Of a DNA stretch of 64,000 nucleotides, positions 49,201-60,098 are shown in pieces. Position 1 is the first letter of the stretch. Each line of letters opens with the position of its first letter. The position numbers were made by a program, and so were the translations under genes. The stretch lies in assembly GCA_920105625.2 (NCBI GenBank), contig OV050033.1, positions 5,002,001 to 5,066,000 on the forward strand. Reading direction: 5' to 3'. The DNA comes from Clusia tigrina (Eukaryota > Arthropoda > Insecta > Diptera > Clusiidae). Below the pieces are notes generated by a model. The model searched no databases. It was given only the letters and a program-made list of their open reading frames with translations, and was not told the DNA's origin.

Positions 49201-50519
49201 TTGTTGTGGAGCTCATTATCTTTGCAGTAGAATATAAAACTGGTCACTTAAGTAAATATGTGAAATAAAGAATCTTAATTTAGTGGGAGAAAAAACTGCA
49301 TTGGATTCCTTTGGTTTGGTCTCATGATACGACTATCAAAATGTCCTCCGTATCTGGCGTGCAAATAAGATGCTTCTCGATTGCAATCAAATTTGATTTG
49401 TACACAGTTTCCCAACCACGTTACACCAACGAAAGCTTGACTGATTCGAAATGCACTCCGCTTTTCACGTTTGCTTAAGCAATTATGCTTGAAAATGCAA
49501 TTAAAGTAAGTCTCCTAATCGGATACGCAAACACTGCGAGCGTTATTTGCACAACTTAACTAGAAAAACTGCTCCGACTGATGTTTGATTTTGGTCTAAT
49601 ATGCTAGAGTGAAAGAAAGGAAAGAGGAAAATTAAATTCAAATTAATCTAAGCGAATGGAAAATTTCCAATCAAGCAAATCAACAAACACCGCACTAAAA
49701 TTCCATACGGAGTCGGAAATGTTTGTGTGCGGAGAGGACTATAAAAATGTCAAAATGATTATAGAAAAATACGAGCGGCAAAGAATGAGATCGAGTGGCA
49801 AGCAAGACCACAGGACAGCGCAGAACAGGACACAGGTGCAGCGTAATGAGATGCAATGAAGGGGGGAGAAATTTATTGGACTGTAAAGAAAGCTGTTACG
49901 AGTAGATGCCAGGAAACGGGGGGACGGAAAAGGACATTTAGACATGTTTGCAATACAACAACAGCAACTTTGCAATCACGCATTTACTTGGAAGTGCTTC
50001 TATGCATGGGTAGCAAATAAGTCCTTCGCAACTACTGAGCGATCCGGAGCAGTCTTGCATGGCAGCAGAAATTACTGCTGATGGTACACAGTTGCAAATG
50101 GAGTTATTATCGAGATTAAAGAGCAACTTACAGGGTGTGGTTTAGTTCATGACACTGTAAGGATTCATAGGAATTTGTAAGAATTTTCAGTGAAGGAAAT
50201 TCCAGGAAACTGAAGAACTCACTCCAACCGTTAGAAGAAACACAAGGAAATTAAATCATATCTTTGGGCAAGAGAAGACGAAAGCTGAAGTATGCGTATG
50301 ATGAGCACAGAATACCCCAAATTTATGTAAGGAGGATTAATTCTATGGTCTGTGGGACAAGGAGCAAGAAATGCTGTAATATTCACTTCTTCATTGAATG
50401 GAGGTCAGATGTAGATGATAAATCCTTAAAGACCACAGATATATCTCTGTCCGCGTACTTTCAGAGATGTGGAAACAGAGATGTAGAGTAGTCTACTTTC
50501 AATTTAATCCTTTTGAATA
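49201..50519. other. single-copy block
   Basis: A 67-codon frame at 49656-49859 is hydrophilic (Lys/Glu/Arg/Gln-rich) but carries no recognised motif. I do not call it a gene. Confidence 0.45.
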
Positions 50520-50763
50520 CACAATTTTGTTGCTCCTTTAAGTATATTCGACTATTTGTCGACTTATGATATGAGCAAGTTGTTATATAGTCGATCTGAG
50601 TATTAACAGAATCTTTTAGTATTAACAAGGACATCCATCCTACAGTATACATTTCAATTAATATTAGTTATTCCCATCTACACTCAGATCAACTATACAA
50701 CCACTTGTTCATATCATAAGTCGACAAACAGTCGATTATACTTGAAGGAGCAACAAAATTGTG
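50520..50763. repeat. 244-bp inverted repeat, 82-bp arms
   Basis: Arm 50520-50601 and the reverse complement of 50682-50763 match at 75 of 82 positions by my count. They start cacaattttgttgctcctt and end gatctgagt. The 80-bp middle is itself weakly palindromic (gtattaacaa against its counterpart), so the whole is an ageing fold-back. Each end is flanked by TA (ata|cacaa and ttgtg|taa), compatible with a TA target duplication as in Tc1/mariner-type MITEs, though two bases prove little. Confidence 0.93.
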
Positions 50764-52249
50764 TAAGTCGTCCCTGTAACTGTGTCATAGATAAAACTCG
50801 CCGACAGCAGCTCTTACGGAATAAGAAACAACCAATCAATTGAAACCTTGTTATCGCATCCGCACCAAAGACGCTTCAGCATGCAATTTCACTTAGCATC
50901 ACTGCCACATACAAGCACACTCCAACACACACACACCTCACACACACACACACACTCCTCAACACACACACTCTACCACAAACACCTCACTCACACTCCC
51001 CTACTTACCCACACACTCCCCCACGTGCACAAAGTCCATTCAGCGTGTTGCTCAGCTGAATTATTTGTGTTCTATTTGCATTGAGGCAACAACGACCTTT
51101 CTACGGACGCTACGGTAGCGGTTGCAGAGAGATTAAACAAAAAAAAAATTAATATCGAAAGCACGCCAGGTTTGCACATTCCGCTTAACCTGCAACGCAA
51201 CGAGTCTTGTTGCGACTTGCTATTTGCTGCTTGCATCCTTTACGCATTCATATCCGCGGCGGGTGCCACCAAAACACGCGCACTTCTGTCGTTCACTTGT
51301 TCGTGGTGTCTCTCCCACTCCCATTCCTCAAAGCGGCCCCACACCGCTTGCTGCTGGCTGCTGGTCCTCTGAAATATGTGCTTTGATGTGCATTCCTGGA
51401 TTCCGCTGAAATTTACTGCCTGCCTGTCTCTGCCCAACCGCCCACGCGCAGCCGCCTGCCTGCTGGCCCGGTTGTCGTTTGGACTTTTGAGTGTTGAAAT
51501 TAAATTTTAAATATTTATGGCCACCTTCCAGCGCGCAGCATAAAATATCAGCAAAAATATACATAAATAGAGAAGTAAAAATTCCACGCGGTATTTGCGT
51601 TTGTTCGCTGTTTGTATTTATTTTGCCCCATTCATTGGAACCGGGGTGGGCGGCAAAATAAATCAATTAATTTGCTAAAAATTAAAGCATGCAACTGCCG
51701 CAAGATAATTTCAATTAGGTTCACTTAATTATGTTCCAATTTATCGATGAAAATACGGCAAAAGGACAACTGGGCTCAGTGAAGGACTCCATGTGGTTGT
51801 GTACGCCTAGTTTGACAATCATAATCACTGCAAATACGAAATTCTCAGTTGCATACTCGTTGTTTCCTAAAAGGACACTCTGTGCAACAAATAAATAATT
51901 ACAATTTTTAGTAACTGAGTCCTTGAGACCTGAGTGGGTTCTGAGTGGGTTCCGAGGGAGACGATTTGGGGTTCATATGTATATTTTTAGGATACTTTAC
52001 GTAAGCTCTGACTCAACAATCTCTCAAAGGACAGTTCGAACAATACAGAAATCCAGGCAGGCTGGTCTGAAAAGAATAACTTAACACGCCTTCTATCCAT
52101 GTTACTCCCTCTGGAAGCCACATTGGCATTAGTATATCAATACTTTGTAAGGGACTGGATAAACTTTTCAGATAAATTATATTCCTATAAAGAAAATGAA
52201 CAATTATCGCTGCTGATCAGTGACCAACCCCTTTATTTCCTTAATTAAC
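50764..52249. other. single-copy block with CA microsatellite
   Basis: CA/CTCA repeats occupy roughly 50920-51020. No gene or transposon recognised, although the last ~180 bp may contain more of the LINE that follows. Confidence 0.5.
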
Positions 52250-52550
52250 TTTAAGCCTCCTGTCTAGAGGAAGAATTGGAAGGCACAGAGCATTTCTCCT
52301 GCTTTTGCCAGTATGAGGAGGTGCATATAAGGGTCAAATATTTTGGGAATTAACAACGTATATTCCTTATTCCTGGATAGGCTGCTGAGATTCATAAAAG
52401 AGTCAAAGAAGTTTGAAAAGTTGTAACTTCGCTTTCACGATCCTCTATGTCAAGCTCTAGGATTTCCAGGCTTATAGTTCAATGGTCATCAATGCTTAAG
52501 TGCTTGGAGACCTCCTTCTACGGCGGTTCTCCGGCGTACCCCACTTCTAT
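52250..52550 (+). mobile_element. non-LTR retrotransposon, C-terminal end and 3' UTR
   Basis: The plus strand reads SCLEEELEGTEHFSCFC at ~52258-52310, the knuckle form C...EE.E.TEHF.C.C. After frame changes it reads RLLRFIKESKKFEKL with a stop at 52434-52436, matching the FI..S..F ending of ORF2 in these elements. About 110 bp of 3' UTR-like sequence follow, then the 144-bp array. 5'-truncated and frameshifted. Confidence 0.7.
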
Positions 52551-52559
52551 CTATGTGTA

Positions 52560-53128
52560 TATCTAGCTCTGAGGTGCACTCCAGGTCAGATTTTGTTCAT
52601 TGAAAAGGTATTTGTATGTTTCCTCTTTGGACTTTATCCACTTTCTTGATAAATGCTCAACTCAAAGGACGACACCACTATTTGAACTTATCTTTAACAA
52701 TATTATTTAACTCTAAGGTGCAATCAAGGTCAGATTTTGCTCGCTTGGTAGGCATTTATGTGCTTCGGCTTTAGGCTTTATCCACTTCCTTGATAAATTC
52801 GCAACTCAAAGGACGACACATCGATTTTAACTTATCTATAACAATATTAATTAACTCCAAGGTGGAATCAAGTTCAGATTTTGCTCGTTTAATAAGCATT
52901 TATATGATTCGGCTTTGGACTTTAACCACTTCCTTGATAAAATCTCAACTCAAAGGACGACCCATCGATGATAATAATAATGTATAAAATATATAAAATA
53001 TAATATTAGAGTTAAGGTGTAATCAAGTCCAGATTTTGCTCATTTTAAAGGCTTCGGCTTTCAACTTTATCCACTTCCTTGCCTTATTCGTAACTCAAAG
53101 GACGACACTGCGAATTGAACTCATCTAT
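52560..53128. repeat. 144-bp tandem repeat, 4 copies
   Basis: ctcaaaggacgac recurs at ~52661, 52805, 52949 and 53094 (periods 144, 144 and 145). Each unit contains gt(c)cagattttgctc, ggctttggactttatccac and cttccttgataaa. The fourth copy is interrupted by a LINE insertion and resumes at 53299. Confidence 0.95.
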
Positions 53129-53310
53129 CGTCATCATCATCATCATTGGCAGACAACAATTGTTGATCATAGCCTTCGCCAGTCGTCTCTGCTAAGTGCA
53201 CTCTGATGCCAGTTTGAAGCACCAAGTGCAACCAGATATTCCGGAACTTTCTCCTTCCCCTTCTGCGCAACCCACCCGTGTGCATCGATTCAAAATTCGA
53301 ACTCATCTAT
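53117..53310 (-). mobile_element. 170-bp LINE tail inserted in the array, with 12-bp target duplication
   Basis: gaactcatctat at 53117-53128 and 53299-53310 is a perfect 12-bp direct repeat bracketing 170 bp. On the minus strand the insert reads LGASNWHQSALSRDDWRRL, the C-terminal end of a non-LTR ORF2. It ends in a (GAT)n-type tail seen on the plus strand as gtcatcatcatcatcatt at 53130-53147. It is an extreme 5' truncation produced by target-primed reverse transcription. The clade was not assigned. Confidence 0.88.
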
Positions 53311-55312
53311 ATCAACATTTATATGAGGACGCATTGAAAGAGTTTCTGCTAAATTGGAATCTGGCACGGAATGAACCTTATGAATCTGTTGCCCTTCTGT
53401 AGCATAAAAATCAGAAGAAGTGTCAGGGTTATAACTGGACACTTTCTGCTGAGAACTCAACGAGATAGTAAAGGAGTTTAAATTAACTCACAAGACAACA
53501 GAAAAAGCCTCAATGAACCCAACTTTGAGACCAACTGCCGCTTGAATTACTAGTTTTGTTACGGCTCCTCAGTGCCAACTTTATTACAAACACTTCCAAT
53601 AGTAAAATTCGTCCTGGAGACCATTTCACATGAATATCCAATTCAGTCTGTTGTAGTCATTTGTTTGATGTCCTTATTACGGTTATTAATTTTTTTTGGT
53701 ACACATTTGAAGTCGAAAAAAATGTGATTTTAAATGGCTCAAAGAACAGAAAGTGTATAATTCAACTGACCGTGTCGGGATATATCCACAAACAACGGCA
53801 GACTTTTTAATCAATTCCTGTGGTCGTCCTGAATGTAATGCAAACAGCAATTTCAACTGCAATAAAATATTGTAAAAATTCATTAAAATGCTATTTACAA
53901 AAAGAGCTCCTGAAAAAGGATGCAGGCAAAAGTAAAAAGGAATAACTGCGCTGAAAAGTCGAAACAAACTGTCATTCATGTCAGTTTGTTTAAAATGTTG
54001 CAGTTGCGCGAGCGTCACAGCAGCAGCAAAAACGATGCAAACAATTAACCCTCAATTTATTTTGATATAACTGCAATTAAAAATTGCAGCGGACAAGAAC
54101 GAATCCGCATATTAAAGCGAGGCCAAAAAATGCTCAAATTTGATGGGGGCGGGGAAAAATTCACATATTAAATTTTCAAGCTCAAAGAGTCCCAAAAAAG
54201 AGGGCTCAAGTGTTCGTAGTTGAAACGCTTCCATAGGCGAAAAAGGTCTCCCCAACATCGCCAGTCTAACACAATAAACGAGCTCCTTGCGAACGCTCCT
54301 AATCGACATTCACGTGTCTCGCTCCTTTATGGACGCACCACTCCGTACCTGCAGCGACTTGGATTAAACCTTTGACAGGGCAGGAGCAATGATTTGCTGA
54401 GTTTAGGGTTTTTCGATTTTGATTTCACTAGAAAAAAACGACAAGCGAAGTATTTCGGGTTCGCCCATAAACGTCCTTAAAACAACGCAGCACAGCAGAT
54501 TAAGCGAATAGTGGGCGGAGCACCTGCCGTGTGCAGTGAAGGGCTACGCACCCAACTTGTTTTGCCATAAATAACTTCAGCTGTCAGCAAAGATTTGCCA
54601 GCAGATTCCATTTCGTATGCAAAGATGCAAAGATTTTTATTGCCTTGATAACAAGTTTAGATAGATGAAAGGTAAGGCACGCCAAAGGAAAGGAGGCCAC
54701 AGCCGAAGCCAAGGCAGGGCATAAAAGTAATCATGCGAGATTCGTATGCGTAGTCATAAAAAACCGAAAACGTTCTTATGCAAATGGCTCTTGAGGGCCG
54801 CGCCAACATAGTTGCCCCGTATTACAGGCAGGGCCAGTTTGCAGGATCTCTTTAATTTTAAATGAAAGCCATTCAAATACTTCAACAGCTTGTCTCCCCA
54901 CACCAGGACCTCCACTCCACTCAACTCGATTTAAACTCAATCACTGACTGCGAACAACAACACACAAATGCAAGGCAATAAAAACTTTCACACGAAGAAC
55001 TGCATTTTCCAATCGAGAACTTTTTAATTTTGCGCCACTTTTTTCTCAGGCGCTCCTCCCTGATCCCTTATTAGGACTACACGAACACGAACACGAGCAA
55101 AGTAAGCCAAAGTGCACAGCGGGGGTAGACTGCACTAAGGCCACATTGGCATTGTGGGAATTAATGTGCAGCGCATTCACAGCGTGCCACTCGACTGGTC
55201 TAATCTCCCGCCATCAAGCACAGTACTTGCCCTGCCGCAGAAGTTGTGAATCAAAAGGAAACCGGCAGCAGTCCTAAACAAATGCACTTCACATGGACAC
55301 ACACAAAAACGC
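53311..55312. other. single-copy block
   Basis: The first ~60 bp belong to the interrupted 144-bp repeat. The rest shows no element or gene that I can name. Confidence 0.5.
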
Positions 55313-55376
55313 CACCCACATTCACCCACCCACATTCACCCACCCACATTCACCCACCCAGATTCACCCACCCACA
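55313..55376. repeat. 14-bp minisatellite, ~4 copies
   Basis: cattcacccaccca recurs at a 14-bp period, one copy having gattc. Confidence 0.95.
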
Positions 55377-56099
55377 CACTCTCTCATACACGCTCACATA
55401 TCGCTGCTCTGGCAGCACAAAATGAACGTCTTAAAAGCTTCTTTCTTTCTTGCAACCTAATGAAAATCCATTAGAAATCTCTTCTTTAGCGCTCCTTTTC
55501 GCCGCTTCCTGTTGCCCTGCCTGCTACTTTCACAACTGTTCTAGCAGATTTGGTGGAGTATCCTTCACTGTTAATGAGTAAATTAGCCAGGAAGTGGTGG
55601 GCACCGCATTCGCATTCGCACACTGCGAACTGTTTTTCTAAAACGGCAGCTCGTAAGTGGTAAGCTTAATTTTTGGCTTGAGACATGCATGTGAGTGTGT
55701 GGGTGAGTCCTTCAATTACTTACGAAGGAGTAGTGTCGAAGCTGGCATTAAGTCTTTGTGAAGTAATTAAAGTAGAAAATTCATCAGAGGTGGTAAGAGT
55801 GGTTGCCATAATGCCTGATGAAATTCTATTCCAAGCAATCCCAACATCCTCATCATCCTCATCAGGTCCTCATCATTCTATCATTTCTTATTGAGCCCAC
55901 TTTATGAAGAGCTTGGTTATTCTTCTGGTATATATCATCTAAGAAATTTCCTACTGTGTTTCGTACCCACAAATTGCAGGAAATTCAAATCATAGCAAGC
56001 GTTGTTCACTGAAATTTTTTCCTAACCAATTTTATTCGGAAACAAATCCATTCATTCACAACTCTCTTGAAAAAAAGTGATTAAGGAACTCAAGGAAAC
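55377..56099. other. single-copy spacer
   Basis: Includes a tcatcc/tcatca stretch near 55847-55880. A 69-codon frame at 55685-55894 ends in a serine run encoded by this stretch and is not supported. Confidence 0.45.
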
Positions 56100-56318
56100 A
56101 TGGTAAAATATTTTAATAATTGCATTTTCCATCGTAAACTGGAGATGATTCGTGCCGAAAAGGAGAAGTTGATCAGGAAGAAGAAGGAACTGGATAACGA
56201 AAGCGAAGAGATTCGTGCTTTAATAAAAGAAATTGAAGAGCTTACATTGAAGGAACTTGCCAAACGTCCTTCGGGGGTCCTAGCAAACCCAATTGCAGCT
56301 CCCATCCCAGACAATTAA
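56100..56318 (+). CDS. possible 72-residue coiled-coil protein, unrecognised
   Basis: The frame starts at an ATG in good fly context (gaaacATGg) and ends at taa. Residues ~12-55 are almost entirely Glu, Lys, Arg, Leu and Ile in a heptad-like pattern (EMIRAEKEKLIRKKKELDNE, then EIRALIKEIEEL), predicting a coiled coil. The last 15 residues are Pro/Ala-rich. No signal peptide or membrane segment is seen. An aatata-type polyadenylation variant lies ~75 bp downstream, and no introns are evident. The composition looks more protein-like than other frames here, and it lies outside any repeat. It could be a small host gene, an exon, part of a transposon ORF, or chance. I know no matching family. Confidence 0.3.
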   Translation: MVKYFNNCIFHRKLEMIRAEKEKLIRKKKELDNESEEIRALIKEIEELTLKELAKRPSGVLANPIAAPIPDN

Positions 56319-58175
56319 TACGCAAATATTGATTTGTTTTATAAGAAATTATTTGAATGTTCTCTTAAAATGAACTTCTCCATTTTAAAATTAAATATAA
56401 AATTTTTGCAAATATTCACCCTTGAAGGATTTCAAGTGTATATTCATCCTTGAAGGATTTCTAGTGTATAATAGGTAATATATCCTTGTGATCAGCCACT
56501 TGCATCTTGTGTGCTTGGCAGAAGGATTGTCTTAGTTTAGTCAAAAGTGTAAAGGTGAGTAAAGGACACGCCCGCCTCTTATATTTAACAGCTGTCGGGA
56601 ACTACTCTCAAAGTGTATTTATATCTGTTATCGATGCAATTTCAATATTTTCAATTATTTACAAATGATAGCAGGCTACAGGATCATTCACTGACAACAA
56701 TGTCGAAACAAGGACTCCGTCTGTTTCCACGAAGGAAAGTCACTTATATGCACAATGTGAGGAGACTTTAAAGGCCCTTTACCTTACAGGTGCCTTCCTG
56801 CTGTGGCTTTGAAGAAAATTGTGTCAATTCTCACAGAATTTTAACTGCAGAAATGCATAATATTTTCCTTTATTATTCTCACGTTTCTAGTATTATTCTC
56901 ACGTTTCTATATACTCGATAATTCCCATGAAAGGATCTTCAAAGAGAGCCCGCCTACTAAAATCGTGAAAACATTCATGTTGATGGTGAAACTTCAACTG
57001 CTCTTATTAAAACTTCCACTCCATACATCTACAGAAAGGATACTTCGCCTTGATATCTTCCAGAAATAACAGAACAGAAATTCCTGCCTACCATTAACAA
57101 TTTCATGCACAATATCCGCAAAGTTCTTAAGCCGATTTTCCCTACGATTTCCCATTTTGGTAGCCTAGGCGGCCGCTCCTACCTATCTACCTCCCAGTTG
57201 AGCTGCTGCAGTTGCTACTTAAGTGCATACGCCTCGTGAACGAACAGGCATATCCTTTTTCCTTACGCACATAATGCGATGCGTTCTGCCCATTACTGCT
57301 TGGCAAATTGCGAGCCTCTGCAAATAATTTCGGCACGTATCCTGATCCCCGCCGCTTGAGTGGGCTGAAAATTAATACCATTTTTACTTTTGAAGCACAC
57401 TTCTCGTGCAACACGCTGCTGTCAGTTGCAACGAAAAGCTGCATGTGAATATTTCCGTTAAAATTTCCTCAATACAACAGCAAAACAGTTTAAATCAAAC
57501 TCTTAACTGGGCAAAAAGAAATTTGCAATATTTCACTCAAAACTTACACCTGCCAACGCTATCAACATTAATTGCTACATGCTCGCGCACAGGCAGCAAG
57601 GAGCAAGCAGCAGCAAATGCCGCAAGGCAGCTGCCATGAAGTTGCTCGGCTCGCTGCCATAACAACGCAGCAGTGAACAACAAAGAGCGAACAGAGAACA
57701 GCAGCGAGCAGCGAACAGAGGACGGCGAACGGCGAACGGCGAATGGTATTCATCAACGGCCCCGGATGCATCAAAGGTACTCAAGAACATGAAAAGCAGG
57801 CTGTCAACTTTGAGCTTTAATTACACACACTTGAACACCGACAAACACACTCTCACTCGTGCGTTCGTGTTGCGCTTTTGTAATGGCGTCTGGTGGTGGC
57901 GTGCAGCGGGGAACTGCATATGCGCCGACACCAACCCGCCTGCCCTCCTACCCACCCTGGACATAAGCCGCTTCTACATCATTAATGATATTGCAGCAAA
58001 CGGCCACCGTCAGCCACACCGCGATTTACTCATACCCGCCGTCGTACAATGTAATTGTGTTGCTTTATGCAGCATCCTGCGCGCGTATTTTGTTGTTGGC
58101 CGTGCATCATTTGCGCCCAATGTAGTGCAATTTACGATACTCGCGTACTTTGAAAAGGCCTGCTTCGGTTTTTGT
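56319..58175. other. single-copy block
   Basis: A short duplication (attattctcacgtttcta) lies near 56872-56908, a cttgaaggatttc duplication near 56420-56462, and small gcgaac repeats near 57680-57745. Overlapping frames at 57406-57790 are not supported as genes. Confidence 0.5.
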
Positions 58176-58450
58176 TGTCCTTCTTGTTGTTGTCCTTCTT
58201 GTTGTTGTCCTTCTTGTTTTTGTTGTTCTTCTTGTTTTTGTTGTCCTTCTTGTTTTTGTTGTCCTTCTTGTTTTGTTTTTGTTCTGTGTCCTTTTCCATG
58301 TCGTTCATTTTTTGTTTTTCATGCTCTTTTTTGCTATGCCCTCCCCTTGCTGCCTTGAAGCCGCCGTCGCCGCTGCTGTTGCTGTTGCTCTACACAATTC
58401 ACCATGACAGCAAGTGCTGTTGCGACAGTTGCTGTTGCTGCTGCTGCTGA
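58176..58450. repeat. (TTGTTGTCCTTC)n-like and (GCTGTT)n simple repeats
   Basis: Units of 15-21 bp built from gtccttcttgttgtt and gtccttcttgtttttgtt run to ~58275. A gctgttgctgttgctgctg stretch follows at ~58370-58450. Long low-complexity frames (189 codons at 57789-58358, also 58150-58407 and 58172-58450) arise from this and are not genes. Confidence 0.93.
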
Positions 58451-59211
58451 ACGTTGTCAACTTTGTCAATTGCTGTGCGGCTGCAAAACATTTTTCCGAA
58501 CGATTAAGGTTAAAAAAAAGCCAAGCCAAGCCAAGCAAAGCAAAGGAAAGGCAGCCGGGAAAGCCACGCAGAATTATGGGAGTCTCATAAATGTAGCGCA
58601 CAGCAGCCAGCGAACATTTCAGCTGCATGCAATAAGTTTGTGCGGCTTGGTGGCGGGGTTATTTGCAATGCGGTTGCATTTAAAATTTAACACCGAAACT
58701 ACGAAGCCGTGGAAACTGCTCCCATACTAAATCGTAACTTAGCAGAGGAAGTCCCCCGTGTGGCTGTTTTCTATAACATTTTAGCATCGCATGTTTTTCT
58801 GTGTGATTTCAAAACATTTTCTAAAAAGGACCTATCAGGTGGATATCTGTTTTATATACTCTGAATATGAATAATTATGAGTCGAAAAATATAAGCACTC
58901 CCCTCTTAAGGAGATTATTTTAATGAACTTCCCCGACTGAATGAACTTCCCTGAAGACACTTTGTTTCGCTTATGAAGTATTCAACATTAGCAAGTAAAG
59001 ATCTACGGAACATCCTCCCAATCCTTGAAACATTTGTTTTTTTTTATATTCCCACTTATTTATACTCAGTCCGTATGCACAAAACGTAGCCCTCTGCATA
59101 CATTCCTTTTCAATGATAGAAGTGGATACTTTTACGAGAGTATATTCAGCGAGTTTATTCCAGAAGAGAGGCATATCAATATGATGATTTAGCTTTATCC
59201 ATATGTGATTC
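58451..59211. other. single-copy spacer
   Basis: Contains a short aagcc-type simple repeat near 58519-58545. Nothing else recognised. Confidence 0.5.
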
Positions 59212-59735
59212 CTGTTTGTATTCGTGGGGTCTCGGCTTCCAATCCTGTACCGAGTTTAAGCCTAAAGTAGTTCTGCCTATATACTTTATGAGTCTAAGCT
59301 TTAATTGCTAGTACTGATTCCGGCTTGTATAACTGGTCTTTGACTATTCGGCAAGAATGGTCTCAGGCTAGGAGAATACTGCAGAAGCTGTGGGAATGAA
59401 GAGGAGGAGGAGGCTATGGATCATCTCATCTGTACATGTCCGCCTATAGCTAGAATCAGACCAGGCTCTTTAAGTAAATACGCTTTTAGTTCTCTTACGG
59501 AAGTGTCCGGCGCGAAGATCAAACAAATCCTGCGCTTTATTAGGACTTCGAAATGGTTTCACAATGAAAAGTAGAGGTGCAATATTACTCGGTGGTATGG
59601 CAATGGACGCTTAGGGTCTGAGTGACTTAGTCCGTAGACTGACTGCTACGAAAACCTAAACCTATCCTAACCGAGTACTGATTCCCCATATCCTTTCAGA
59701 CATATGAAACCCATTGTCATCCTATCCTACCCGGG
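59212..59735 (+). mobile_element. tRNA-derived SINE, copy 2, split by a LINE
   Basis: With the LINE at 59322-59673 and one duplication copy removed, the flanks join into a diverged SINE. ggcttccaatcctgtacc matches the B-box area, then ctgcctata, gagtctaagc, gctagtactgattcccc and atatcctttcagacata follow in the order seen in the 61.5-kb copy. The A box is not clear, and the limits are approximate. Confidence 0.7.
59310..59685 (+). mobile_element. 352-bp 5'-truncated LINE with 12-bp target duplication
   Basis: agtactgattcc at 59310-59321 is repeated exactly at 59674-59685. The insert encodes LFGKNGLRLGEYCRSCGNE, EEEEAMDHLICTC, FIRTSKWF and a stop at 59572-59574: an intact CX2C...HX4C knuckle and the FI..S.WF ending of RNase H-bearing non-LTR ORF2 proteins. 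A 3' UTR of ~100 bp follows, ending acctaaacctatcctaacc. One in-frame stop lies upstream at 59341-59343. It is 5'-truncated by incomplete reverse transcription and younger than the SINE it interrupts. Confidence 0.93.
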
Positions 59736-59885
59736 TCTTGGCAGTATTCTTACCGTTGAACAGAGTGAAAAGAGGCATTAAAAAGTCTTCAGTGACGCAA
59801 TTTCCTTGCTTAGAATATGCACAGTGAATTGAATTGTAGCTCCTGATGCTTTTATTCTGTTCTAAACAGGGTGACTACTTTATAT

Positions 59886-60098
59886 CTCTACACCATGGGT
59901 CGCCAAACTTTTTTGATCATCGACCCCTATATAATTTTTCGAAATCTCCATCGACCCCTATAAAAGTAATTTTCTGCTAATTAGAATTAAACTCTATTAG
60001 ATTCGGATGGACCCCCGCTTTTGTTAAATAGATCCCTGGGGGTCTATATAGACCCCTGGGGGTCTATATAGACCACTTTGGAGACCTCTGCTCTACAC
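59886..60098. mobile_element. 197-bp hAT-like MITE with 8-bp target duplication
   Basis: ctctacac at 59886-59893 and 60091-60098 brackets an AT-rich element. Its ends form imperfect inverted repeats: catgggtcgccaaac at the left, and the reverse complement of the right end reads cagaggtctccaaag. An 8-bp duplication and CA(G)GGTC.CCAAA-style ends fit hAT transposons; there is no coding capacity. Inside, a 20-bp segment ggtctatatagacc is duplicated at 60041 and 60061. Confidence 0.75.

Noticed and set aside
49656..49859. 67-codon hydrophilic frame as a host gene
   Set aside because: No motif, no flanking signals, and length within chance expectation.
55685..55894. 69-codon frame just upstream of the coiled-coil ORF as its first exon
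   Set aside because: It ends in a serine run from a tcatcc repeat and I could not find a convincing donor/acceptor pair joining the two.
57789..58358. 189-codon frame, the longest in the window
   Set aside because: Its C-terminal third is encoded by the ttgtt/ccttc simple repeat, overlapping frames are equally open, and the N-terminal part has no domain.
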